Of a stretch of 64,000 bases of DNA, positions 20,665 to 27,495 are shown one piece after another. Under the pieces are notes generated by a model that was not told the DNA's origin, did no database searches, and saw only the letters and a program-made list of their open reading frames with translations. The first letter of the stretch is position 1. Each line of letters begins with the position of its first letter. Location: contig CAISMH010000011.1 in assembly GCA_903886485.1 (NCBI GenBank), positions 248,001 through 312,000 on the forward strand, in the 5' to 3' direction. This stretch comes from an uncultured Burkholderiales bacterium (GTDB lineage Bacteria > Pseudomonadota > Gammaproteobacteria > Burkholderiales > Burkholderiaceae_C). The position numbers and the translations under genes are program-made.

Positions 20665-21465
20665 ATGATCTGGCCTGCTGAAGACCTCTGGCTTGCGATG
20701 GTTGCAAGACATCCGAGCTTGACGGTTGAAGTATTGCCCCAGATCGATTCCACCAACACAGAGCTGATGCGTCGTGCACGGGCGGGTCAGACAGAGCCAG
20801 TCTTGCTGGTGGCCGAAACCCAAACTGCAGGTCGCGGCCGATTGGGCCGCCCATGGCATGGCGAAGTGGGCCATGCCCTGACCTTCTCCTTGGGTCTCAT
20901 GCTCAAGCCGGTGGATTGGTCGGGCCTGTCTCTGGCGGTGGGGCTGTCGCTGGCACGCAGCCTAGACCCGCAGGGCGACTTGGGTGTGCGCTTGAAGTGG
21001 CCTAACGATTTGTGGGTCAAGCGCCCGAGCATAGACACGGGCTGGGGAAAGTTAGCGGGCATCTTGATCGAGACGGCCTTGCCGCTTGGCGTGACCCACG
21101 ATGGCGACTTGGGCCGCTACTGCGTCGTGGGTGTTGGTATCAACATCGCGCCGCCCGCCATGGACGGCTTGTCGATTGCCCCATTAGGGCTGCAAGACTT
21201 GGTGCATGGTGCGACTGCGCCCCAGACCTTGTTGCAGGTCGCGGAGCCTTTGCTAGCGACATTGCTGGCATTTGAGCGCGCAGGTTTTGCGCCGCTGCAA
21301 AACGCTTTCAATGCGCGTGATGCGCTACTCAATTTGCCAGTGACGTTGAGTGACGGCCGAAGTGGTGTGGCCCATGGCGTCGACGCCACCGGTGCCTTGC
21401 TGGTGACGACGGCGCGAGGCCCAGAGATCATCAGCAGCTCAGAAGTGAGCGTTCGGCCGGTTTAA
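20665..21465 (+). CDS. birA: Biotin--[acetyl-CoA-carboxylase] ligase
   Basis: Attaches biotin to the carrier protein of acetyl-CoA carboxylase via biotinyl-AMP. The 266-aa protein has the ligase core: STNTELMRRA, the adenylate loop TAGRGRLGRPWHG, KWPNDLWV, and GKLAGILIE with the biotin-binding lysine, plus a small C-terminal SH3-like domain. There is no N-terminal winged helix, so unlike E. coli BirA it cannot act as the biotin operon repressor by itself. It starts 5 bp after the SET gene stop and is probably co-transcribed with it. Confidence 0.94.
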   Translation: MIWPAEDLWLAMVARHPSLTVEVLPQIDSTNTELMRRARAGQTEPVLLVAETQTAGRGRLGRPWHGEVGHALTFSLGLMLKPVDWSGLSLAVGLSLARSLDPQGDLGVRLKWPNDLWVKRPSIDTGWGKLAGILIETALPLGVTHDGDLGRYCVVGVGINIAPPAMDGLSIAPLGLQDLVHGATAPQTLLQVAEPLLATLLAFERAGFAPLQNAFNARDALLNLPVTLSDGRSGVAHGVDATGALLVTTARGPEIISSSEVSVRPV

Positions 21466-21484
21466 ATCCAAGAGGTAATCCCCC

Positions 21485-21679
21485 ATGAATTCGAAATATT
21501 TTTGGCGCAATGTGGTGTTTGCGTTGGTCGCTGTGAACTTGTTGTATTGGCTGTGGACGGATGGCAGCTTGCGGTTTTTAGGCTTGGGGCCTAAGCCCGT
21601 GCAAGAGCCGCAGCGCGTGGAGAACCAGATCGACCCAGGGTTGCTGACGCTTAAGCCAGCGGCGTCTGACTCACGCTAG
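21485..21679 (+). CDS. Small single-pass membrane peptide; possible truncated SPOR-protein N-terminus
   Basis: 64 aa with one hydrophobic segment (VVFALVAVNLLYWLWTDGSL, about residues 10-29), then a short hydrophilic tail with EPQRVENQIDPGLLTLKP. A ribosome site (AAGAGGTAA, 21470-21478) supports translation. Tails of the EPQR...QI.P type occur just before the variable linker in SPOR-domain cell-division-associated proteins that often follow birA/coaX in related bacteria. Here the frame stops before any SPOR domain, and none is found downstream, so this may be a shortened relic or an independent small protein. I cannot assign a function. Confidence 0.6.
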   Translation: MNSKYFWRNVVFALVAVNLLYWLWTDGSLRFLGLGPKPVQEPQRVENQIDPGLLTLKPAASDSR

Positions 21680-21737
21680 TTCGCCACGTATCTAAACGGC
21701 AAAGACTTCATCACCACTCACCCTGAGGAAAAGACGT

Positions 21738-21913
21738 TCATTGGGTCACTTGTGGGTACAAGATTTTTGTCGCTCGTGTGTCGCGCAGCACCAGCTGAAT
21801 ATCAAGCGCACTCAGGACTCGCAGCAGTTGCCCTGCGCTTAGGGTGGCAGGGTTGCGTTCAATCGCCGCAATGCGCGTAGGTGCTGGGTCAGTTGATCGG
21901 TGGCCTCTAGCAT
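21738..21913 (-). pseudogene. Decayed XRE-family (HipB/HigA-like) antitoxin with internal deletion
   Basis: From the ATG at 21913 the frame reads MLEATDQLTQHLRALRRL and soon stops at a TAA in that frame. In another frame the same stretch continues as RIAAIERNPATLSAGQLL then RVLSALDIQLVLRDT, ending at 21738. These are respectively the start and the second half of a HipB-like XRE regulator. The middle of the helix-turn-helix is missing, and the join lies in a shared GCATTGCGGCGATTG stretch, as expected for a deletion through a short repeat. No toxin partner is adjacent. The rest of the 327-bp gap between 21679 and 22007 holds nothing else I can identify. Confidence 0.72.
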
Positions 21914-22006
21914 TTAGTCCCGCTAAGCCATGTTGTCTGACAGCCTGCAGCCATATTGGCTGATTTGTCGTCTACTTCAAAGTTAAACCCCACACAGAGG
22001 AACAAA

Positions 22007-22552
22007 ATGCGACGACTAATTCTCCTTGTCTCGCTCGCTGCGTCGCTTGCACATGCGCAGATGGAAAACGAACTACTTCTACAAAACATGCCACCCGGCT
22101 ACAAGATTGGATTTCAAACGAAGCGAGGCAACATGGTAATGACCGAATTTGTGCCGGAAAAGGAGTCCGTGGAAAACTGGACTGAAATGCTTACAACGCA
22201 AGTATTTCTTGGGCTAACCAAACCAACACCCAACGAATTTAGACAAGTGATGCAGAAAACGTTTGAACAGACTTGTGTCGGCGCTCAGTTTGCTGATGTA
22301 GCCCAAGCTACAGAGAACGGCTATCCATTTGAAGTTTGGATTCAGGATTGCCCGAAAAACGAGAAGACAGGAAAACCTGAACGTATTTGGTTCAAGGCGA
22401 TTAAAGGGAACGACAGTTTTTACTTGATACAAAAAGCTTTCAGGTTTCACCCTGAACCAGAGCAGATGGTACGTTGGGTGCAGTATTTGCGATCGGTACA
22501 AGTGTGCGATACCAGGCTACCGGATCGTGGGTGCAATCAGAGGACGCAATGA
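22007..22552 (+). CDS. Secreted protein of unknown function
   Basis: 181 aa from the ATG at 22007, preceded by AGAGGAAC as ribosome site (the frame is open to 21956). MRRLILLVSLAASLAHAQ is a clear Sec signal peptide, so the product is exported, probably to the periplasm. The mature part has cysteines in TCVGAQ, QDCPKNE, VCDTR and GCNQ that could pair in two disulphides, and a conserved-looking WIQDC...WFKAIKGNDSFYLIQKAF core. Base composition is more AT-rich than the neighbours and it sits in a small accessory patch with an antitoxin relic and a toxin-antitoxin pair, suggesting acquisition. I do not recognise the family. Confidence 0.7.
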   Translation: MRRLILLVSLAASLAHAQMENELLLQNMPPGYKIGFQTKRGNMVMTEFVPEKESVENWTEMLTTQVFLGLTKPTPNEFRQVMQKTFEQTCVGAQFADVAQATENGYPFEVWIQDCPKNEKTGKPERIWFKAIKGNDSFYLIQKAFRFHPEPEQMVRWVQYLRSVQVCDTRLPDRGCNQRTQ

Positions 22553-22612
22553 GTACGGTTTAACTGGGCGTGTTTGTGGGACAGCTACACCGCCTCACAA
22601 CTTTGACGTCAT

Positions 22613-22640
22613 TTGACAAACGTACGCATTCGCGTACTAT
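22613..22640 (+). promoter_or_regulatory. yefM-yoeB promoter and palindromic operator
   Basis: TTGACA at 22613-22618 is a consensus -35, with TACTAT at 22635-22640 as a likely -10 after a 16-base spacer. Between and overlapping them is a perfect palindrome, GTACGC (22622-22627) ATTC GCGTAC (22632-22637). The arrangement fits autorepression by the YefM-YoeB complex, whose operators in E. coli are short palindromes over the promoter. Confidence 0.75.
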
Positions 22641-22664
22641 ATGCTTCTTTTCAAAGAGCGTGAA

Positions 22665-22907
22665 ATGAACACACTGACAGCCAGCCAAGCTCGCGCAAAC
22701 TTGTATCGCCTCATCGACCAAACGGTCGAGTTACATGAGCCCATCATCATTTCAGGCAAACGCAACAGTGCCGTGCTGCTCTCGGCGGAAGATTGGAGCG
22801 CAATTCAAGAAACTTTATATCTGCTGTCAGTGCCTGGCATGCGAGAGTCCATCAAAGCAGGCATGGCCGAGCCGCTTGCCAAAAGCGCAAAGGCGCTTAA
22901 GTGGTGA
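22665..22907 (+). CDS. yefM: Type II antitoxin, Phd/YefM family
   Basis: 80-aa antitoxin starting MNTLTASQARANLYRLIDQ, the standard YefM DNA-binding N-terminus, with the family block PIIISGKRNSAVLLSAEDW (about residues 25-43) and a C-terminal toxin-binding helix (SVPGMRESIKAGMAEPL). It neutralises YoeB and represses the shared promoter. The ATG at 22665 is preceded by AAAGAGCG; the frame opens earlier at 22641, inside the -10 region, which rules out that start. The end overlaps the toxin start by 7 bases. Confidence 0.93.
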   Translation: MNTLTASQARANLYRLIDQTVELHEPIIISGKRNSAVLLSAEDWSAIQETLYLLSVPGMRESIKAGMAEPLAKSAKALKW

Positions 22908-23167
22908 GTTGGAAGGTGGTATTTGCGAAGCAGGCTACGAAGGATGCTGAAAAGGTGGCGGCAAGTGGCCTAAAGCCCAAGGCGCAGCAATTGCTGGCAA
23001 TTCTGGCCTCTGACCCATTTCAAAACCCACCCCCTTTCGAAAAGTTGGTGGGCGATCTGGCGGGAACTTACTCCCGCCGCATCAACATTCAGCACCGCTT
23101 GGTCTACGAAGTTTTCACCCAAGAAAACACGGTGCGCGTCTTGCGTATGTGGACTCACTATCAGTGA
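22901..23167 (+). CDS. yoeB: Type II toxin, YoeB family ribosome-dependent mRNA interferase
   Basis: 88-aa RelE-superfamily toxin that cleaves mRNA in the ribosomal A site when the antitoxin is degraded. Residues matching the YoeB catalytic set are present: E47 (PPFEKLVG), R66 (QHRLVYEV), and the terminal H86-Y87 pair (MWTHYQ), so the toxin looks intact. Translation starts at GTG 22901 (or the next GTG at 22904), inside the antitoxin's last codons, a typical coupling. The pair is a complete, probably functional module in an accessory patch. Confidence 0.93.
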   Translation: MVSWKVVFAKQATKDAEKVAASGLKPKAQQLLAILASDPFQNPPPFEKLVGDLAGTYSRRINIQHRLVYEVFTQENTVRVLRMWTHYQ

Positions 23168-23176
23168 GTCCCGGCG

Positions 23177-24730
23177 TCACTGCCGAATCAAATGATCAAA
23201 CGCTGACAAAGCCGCCTTCGCGCCCTCACCAGCCGCAATGATGATTTGCTTGTAGGGCACGGTGGTGCAGTCACCCGCCGCAAACACGCCGGGCATGCTG
23301 GTGTGGCCTTTGGCGTCCACCACGATTTCGCCAAACTTGCTCAACTCCAACGTTCCTTTCAAGAACTCGGTGTTGGGCACCAAGCCGATTTGCACGAACA
23401 CACCTTCGAGTTCAATGTGATGCACGGTGTCAGTGGCGCGGTCTTTGTAGCTCAGGCCATTGACCTTGCCGCCTTCGCCGGTGATTTCGGTGGTTTGTGC
23501 ATTGGCGTGGATGGTCACGTTGGGCAAGCTCTTGAGCTTGTTGACCAACACGGCATCGGCTTTGAGTTGCTCGGCAAACTCAATCAAGGTCACGTGTTCG
23601 ACGAGGCCCGCCAAATCAATGGCGGCTTCTACGCCTGAGTTGCCGCCGCCGATCACGGACACGCGCTTGCCTTTGAACAAGGGGCCGTCGCAGTGTGGGC
23701 AGTAGGCCACGCCTTTGTTTTTGTACTCGGCTTCGCCGGGCACGTTCACATTGCGCCAGCGTGCGCCGGTGGACAAGATGACGCTTTTGGCTTTGAGCAC
23801 GCCGCCGTTGTCTAAGTGCACCTCGGTCATGCCGCCGGTTTGTTCGGCCGACACAATTTTGCTGGCGCGTTGCATGGCCATGATGTCTACGTTGTAGTGC
23901 TGCACTTGGGCTTCCAAGTCTGCGGCGAGTTTGGGGCCATTGGTCTCGAGCACCGAGATGTAGTTTTCAATTGACATGGTGTCGTTCAACTGGCCGCCAA
24001 AGCGCTCAGCCGCAATACCCACGCGGATGCCTTTGCGTGCGGCATACACCGCAGCGGCTGCACCGGCGGGGCCGCCGCCCACGATCAACACGTCATAAGG
24101 GGCTTTCTCGCTCATCTTCACAGCGTCGCGCGCAGCGGCGTTCGTGTCGAGTTTGGCCACGATTTCTTCCACACTCATGCGGCCCGAGCCAAACACTTGG
24201 CCGTTCAAAAACACCATGGGCACGGCCATGATTTGTCGCTCTTCCACTTCCTTCTGGAACGCGCCGCCTTCGATCACCACGGTCTTGACCTTGGGGTTGA
24301 CGATGGCCATGAGCGAGAGCGCTTGCACCACGTCGGGGCAGTTGTGGCAGCTCAAAGACATGTAGACCTCGAAGTTGAAATCACCTTCCAAACCTTTGAT
24401 GCTGTCAATCACGTCTTGCTCTACCTTGGGTGGGTGACCGCCCGTCCATAACAGAGCCAACACCAAGGAGGTGAACTCATGACCGAGTGGCAAACCTGCG
24501 AAGCGCACGCCTTGTGTTTCGCCTTCGCGCACCACAGCGAAGGATGGCTTGCGTGCATCGTTGCCCGAGGTGTCGAGCGTGACTTTGTCTGACAGTCCCA
24601 CGATGGTATGAAGCAACTCGCCCATGTCTTTGCCGGTCTCGCTGTCGTCGAGTGAGGCGACCAAGCGGATGGGCTGGCGCAGCATGCCAAGGTATTGTTG
24701 AAGTTGGGCTTTGAGGGTGTCGTCGAGCAT
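23177..24730 (-). CDS. ahpF: Alkyl hydroperoxide reductase subunit F
   Basis: NADH:disulphide oxidoreductase recycling AhpC. The 517-aa protein has the N-terminal double-thioredoxin domain with SCHNC (C128, C131), the FAD-binding [11 protein letters not shown] motif (about 217-227), the thioredoxin-reductase-type redox pair CPHC (C344, C347), the NADH motif [12 protein letters not shown] (about 356), and the C-terminal [13 protein letters not shown] motif. Cysteine spacing matches E. coli AhpF. The ATG at 24730 has a good ribosome site (AGGAGAACACC). It lies 200 bp after ahpC on the same strand and converges with yoeB. Confidence 0.96.
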   Translation of the reverse strand: MLDDTLKAQLQQYLGMLRQPIRLVASLDDSETGKDMGELLHTIVGLSDKVTLDTSGNDARKPSFAVVREGETQGVRFAGLPLGHEFTSLVLALLWTGGHPPKVEQDVIDSIKGLEGDFNFEVYMSLSCHNCPDVVQALSLMAIVNPKVKTVVIEGGAFQKEVEERQIMAVPMVFLNGQVFGSGRMSVEEIVAKLDTNAAARDAVKMSEKAPYDVLIVGGGPAGAAAAVYAARKGIRVGIAAERFGGQLNDTMSIENYISVLETNGPKLAADLEAQVQHYNVDIMAMQRASKIVSAEQTGGMTEVHLDNGGVLKAKSVILSTGARWRNVNVPGEAEYKNKGVAYCPHCDGPLFKGKRVSVIGGGNSGVEAAIDLAGLVEHVTLIEFAEQLKADAVLVNKLKSLPNVTIHANAQTTEITGEGGKVNGLSYKDRATDTVHHIELEGVFVQIGLVPNTEFLKGTLELSKFGEIVVDAKGHTSMPGVFAAGDCTTVPYKQIIIAAGEGAKAALSAFDHLIRQ

Positions 24731-24862
24731 GGTGTTCTCCTATTTCGGGGTGCATTAACGCAAGGTCATGCGCTTGTGGCGCTGTCCTGGTGGGTTAAAA
24801 GGTTGGGGGTGATTCGCTGAGTACAACGCACGCTGGGGTACCAATGTGCGCTGCGCTCAACA

Positions 24863-24909
24863 ACCTGCGCTGGCAGGTGTTGGTCCATCAACGCCCTGCT
24901 TGCGCAGGG
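24863..24909 (-). promoter_or_regulatory. Hairpins in the ahpC-ahpF intergenic region
   Basis: Two perfect 6-bp stems lie between the genes: ACCTGC (24863-24868)/GCAGGT (24873-24878) and CCCTGC (24894-24899)/GCAGGG (24904-24909), each with a 4-base loop. Neither has a T run on the minus strand. They could be an RNA-processing or 3'-protecting structure that keeps ahpC transcript above ahpF, a usual expression bias of this pair; that use is inference. Confidence 0.4.
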
Positions 24910-24930
24910 GTTTGATTCAGTGGGCAGAAA

Positions 24931-25494
24931 TTAGATCTTGCCGACCAAGTCGATAGAAGGAGCCAAAGTCTTCGCGCCCTCTTTCCACTTCGCTGGGCAC
25001 ACTTGGCCGGGGTTAGCGGCGGTGTACTGAGCAGCAGTCAACTTGCGCAATGTCTCAGACACGTCGCGAGCGATTTCGTTGGAATGGATTTCCATGGTCT
25101 TGATCACGCCGTCTGGGTTGATCACGAAGGTGCCGCGCAAAGCCAAGCCGTCTTCTTCGATGTGCACGCCAAACGCGCGTGTCAGCTTGTGTGTGGGGTC
25201 ACCGATCAATGGGAACTTGGCTTTGCCCACAGCAGGCGAAGTCTCGTGCCACACTTTGTGGGAGAAGTGGGTGTCGGTGGTGATGATGTACACCTCGGCG
25301 CCGGCTTTTTGGAAGGCAGCATAGTTGTCAGCAGCGTCTTCAATTTCTGTGGGGCAGTTGAAGGTGAATGCGGCTGGCATGAAGATGAACACGTTCCACT
25401 TGCCCTTGAGCGTGGCTTCTGTGATTTCAACGAACTTACCGTTGTGGAAGGCTTGGTTCTTGAACGGTTGGATTTGGGTATTGATCAAAGACAT
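24931..25494 (-). CDS. ahpC: Alkyl hydroperoxide reductase subunit C (typical 2-Cys peroxiredoxin)
   Basis: Thiol peroxidase reducing H2O2 and organic hydroperoxides, reduced in turn by AhpF. The 187-aa protein has the peroxidatic Cys47 in FTFNCPTE and the resolving Cys166 in GQVCPAKW, exactly the E. coli positions and length. The ATG at 25494 has the ribosome site AAAGGAAA; the longer frame to 25563 runs into the palindromic promoter region. Upstream palindromes suggest stress or metal control. No oxyR is adjacent. Confidence 0.96.
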   Translation of the reverse strand: MSLINTQIQPFKNQAFHNGKFVEITEATLKGKWNVFIFMPAAFTFNCPTEIEDAADNYAAFQKAGAEVYIITTDTHFSHKVWHETSPAVGKAKFPLIGDPTHKLTRAFGVHIEEDGLALRGTFVINPDGVIKTMEIHSNEIARDVSETLRKLTAAQYTAANPGQVCPAKWKEGAKTLAPSIDLVGKI

Positions 25495-25528
25495 GTGGTT
25501 TCCTTTGGTTGGTTGATAAAAACTATCG

Positions 25529-25610
25529 AATGAGAAAAACTCATTGACGTGAATGATAGTCAAGATTTTCTGTCTCGGTGATTGTTTGTCTCAATGAGAG
25601 CGATTGAGAC
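25529..25610 (-). promoter_or_regulatory. Palindromic operator candidates upstream of ahpC
   Basis: Two perfect dyads occur: AATGAG (25529-25534)-AAAAA-CTCATT (25540-25545) and GTCTCAAT (25588-25595)-GAGAGCG-ATTGAGAC (25603-25610). On the minus strand TTGACT occurs between them as a possible -35. The first dyad loosely resembles a Fur-type AATGAnnnTCATT core; the second has no match I can name. They sit in the gap shared by ahpC (downstream) and the end of the flavin operon (upstream), so they most likely control ahpC. Confidence 0.45.
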
Positions 25611-25630
25611 AGCCTTGCTGGTTGGCGTGT

Positions 25631-26092
25631 TCACGCCTTCCTATCGCACCATGAAGGGATGAGTCGCTTCCATGTGTGGGCCACAAAAATCAAAGGACAG
25701 AATGCTCCTAAGCCAAAGTGAATGGGCGACACCCAATCATGTATGTCAGGGCTGCCGTAGAGCAACATCAAGCCAGTGAGGCTAATCGCCACAAGCACCA
25801 TCAAGTTAGACATGCCTAGCCACCATTTGACCGGCGTGCCCTGCTTGTGCCACATCACCCGCACGTGTGGCCAAACGCCGCGACCACACAGAATGCAAAA
25901 CAACCAACTTGAAACCCCATGCACCACGCCAGTGGCATGACGCCACGAAGCTTGGGCGGGCGTCATCTCAAACATGTCCGAGGCAGGCAGCATGAACATC
26001 ACCACGCCTGTGATGAGCAGGGTCAGACAGACGCCCGCCATGAGGAAAAATGTGGTTCTTCCCCAGCCAGCCAGATGTTTCGTTTTTCTCAT
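25631..26092 (-). CDS. Small four-helix membrane protein, probable b-type cytochrome (DUF4405-like)
   Basis: 153 aa from the ATG at 26092 (4-bp overlap with apbE). Four hydrophobic segments are visible: about residues 13-35, 53-75, 90-112 and 122-140. Histidines fall in or near helices (H52 and H58 in RHATGVVHGV, H125 and H139 in PIHFGLGAFCPLIFVAHTW), which suits haem b ligation as in cytochrome b561/DUF4405-type proteins. It is the last gene of a run with ApbE and an FMN-binding protein, so a role carrying electrons from the membrane quinone pool to a periplasmic flavoprotein is the natural inference. Haem binding itself is not proven by sequence. Confidence 0.6.
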   Translation of the reverse strand: MRKTKHLAGWGRTTFFLMAGVCLTLLITGVVMFMLPASDMFEMTPAQASWRHATGVVHGVSSWLFCILCGRGVWPHVRVMWHKQGTPVKWWLGMSNLMVLVAISLTGLMLLYGSPDIHDWVSPIHFGLGAFCPLIFVAHTWKRLIPSWCDRKA

Positions 26093-26910
26093 TGCGTTCT
26101 CCACATGCGGCCACGATTTTGTCGCAGCACAGCGCGCAAGTCTGGGCACAACAGGCTCGCTTGCATGGCCCACTTGGTCAAGACATCGGCTGCCAAGCAG
26201 GTGCTCGCTTGGACCGTCACGCTTTTCCAAAGGGGCTTGTGGTGCGGTCTGGAAAAGACAAATTCAGGGTTCAACGCGCCAGCCACGGAGGTCGCCACGG
26301 CTTGCTGGCACAGGCGAAAATTTTTGTTCAATTGCCGATCCATCAAAGTGAGGCCGGCATGCCGAACATCGATGGACCAGTGGTGCTGACCGATGGCGCG
26401 CAAATCGCCACCCGCATTGACCAACGCATCACGTACGCCATGAGAAATTAAAACCTCGATGGCGCGGTCGACGGCGTAGCCTTTGGCAATCCCACCGAAG
26501 TCTAGATGTACGGGGTGCGCCAATCGCACATCCGTTGCTGAGCACACCTCAATGTCGTCCAGCGAACCTATGGCATCGCTGTGAATGCCAGGACGCAGCT
26601 TGCATCGCGAAAGTTTTTGCGCCGCAACCGAGGGGTTGAATGCGCCGCAACTCAACTTTGTCCAATACTTCGCGGTACGAATGACATGCACGGTTTCGGC
26701 ATCCAACGTGAGTACGTCATTGCTGGTCGCCCTCGATAGTCGTCCAAGGTCGGAGTCGCTGTGGTGTGCGCTCATCACGCGGCTGATGCGTGCCACGACC
26801 GACAACGCTTCGGAAATAGCGTGCGCCATTCGCGCTTCATCGCCACTGTGTGTATGCGCTTGAATGGACACCACCGTACCCAGCAATGGACGCGCGCGCG
26901 CAATCAGCAT
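26089..26910 (-). CDS. apbE: FAD:protein FMN transferase (ApbE family)
   Basis: Attaches FMN through a phosphoester bond to a Thr/Ser of exported flavoproteins. The 273-aa product starts MLIARARPLLGTVVSI (ATG 26910), the usual ApbE opening after a shortened or absent signal peptide, and has the FAD-binding core DFGGIAKGYAVDRA and ALVNAGGDLRAIG, plus SVAGALNPEF and ADVLTKWAM toward the end. No clear lipoprotein or Sec signal precedes the start, so its location (cytosol or periplasm) is uncertain. It lies just after the FMN-binding protein that is its likely substrate and overlaps the next gene by 4 bp. Confidence 0.85.
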   Translation of the reverse strand: MLIARARPLLGTVVSIQAHTHSGDEARMAHAISEALSVVARISRVMSAHHSDSDLGRLSRATSNDVLTLDAETVHVIRTAKYWTKLSCGAFNPSVAAQKLSRCKLRPGIHSDAIGSLDDIEVCSATDVRLAHPVHLDFGGIAKGYAVDRAIEVLISHGVRDALVNAGGDLRAIGQHHWSIDVRHAGLTLMDRQLNKNFRLCQQAVATSVAGALNPEFVFSRPHHKPLWKSVTVQASTCLAADVLTKWAMQASLLCPDLRAVLRQNRGRMWRTQ

Positions 26911-26915
26911 GCGGA

Positions 26916-27494
26916 TTACTTGCTCGCGACCAACAGCGTGGTCAAGGCGCTCAGACGTTGCATGCCTTCTGTGACATGCTGGCAAGACAAGGTTGCGCCT
27001 GAGATGTTGCGAATGTCATCGGCGAAGCGCATGTGACTGGGCCCAGTCTTGCCGACGAACTGTTTGCGCCACGCGGACTGCTTGATTTCGGAGCCGTGTG
27101 ACTCGCGATAGGCCAACACCTCCATACCCAACGATGCACCCTCTGCATCAAAGCCTGCCGCGTAATCAATCAGGTCATATTTGCCGATGACGCGATCCAA
27201 GATCACCCAACCCAGTGCTTTGCCACCACGCGAAGCACGCCAGACTTTGGGGTTGAAGTTTTTAGGGATACGTGTGTCAGAGGCCTTGGCGATGGCGTTG
27301 AGTTTGGATTCATCCAGCGTCAAGGTTTGGGCAAGAAATTCATCTGCATTGGGTAGAAGCATTTGTTGCGCTTGCTCTATCTCCATGTAAACAGCAGCAA
27401 AGACGGTGCCGCTCATCAAAGGAGTGGCGCATAAACCGAGCGCCCCCATTTTTTGTAACAAGCAGCGACGATTGGCAGAAATAGGTTGATTCAT
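26916..27494 (-). CDS. Exported FMN-binding domain protein, probable ApbE substrate
   Basis: 192 aa. The N-terminus NRRCLLQKMGALGLCATP has a twin-arginine-like or Sec signal, so the protein is exported. The C-terminal half is an FMN-binding (NqrC/RnfG-type) domain ending with NISGATLSCQHVTEG; Thr168 of SGAT is the expected site of covalent FMN attachment. The middle carries GWVILDRVIGKYDLIDYAAGF, typical of these domains. Next to apbE and a probable cytochrome b membrane protein, it is the natural flavin carrier of an envelope electron-transfer chain. The electron acceptor is unknown; ferric iron is my inference from the feoAB context. Confidence 0.82.
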   Translation of the reverse strand: MNQPISANRRCLLQKMGALGLCATPLMSGTVFAAVYMEIEQAQQMLLPNADEFLAQTLTLDESKLNAIAKASDTRIPKNFNPKVWRASRGGKALGWVILDRVIGKYDLIDYAAGFDAEGASLGMEVLAYRESHGSEIKQSAWRKQFVGKTGPSHMRFADDIRNISGATLSCQHVTEGMQRLSALTTLLVASK

Positions 27495-27495
27495 A

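Noticed and set aside
24731..24930. Small RNA or riboswitch between ahpC and ahpF
   Set aside because: Only two 6-bp stems without conserved-looking loops or a terminator were seen, so this is listed as hairpins only.
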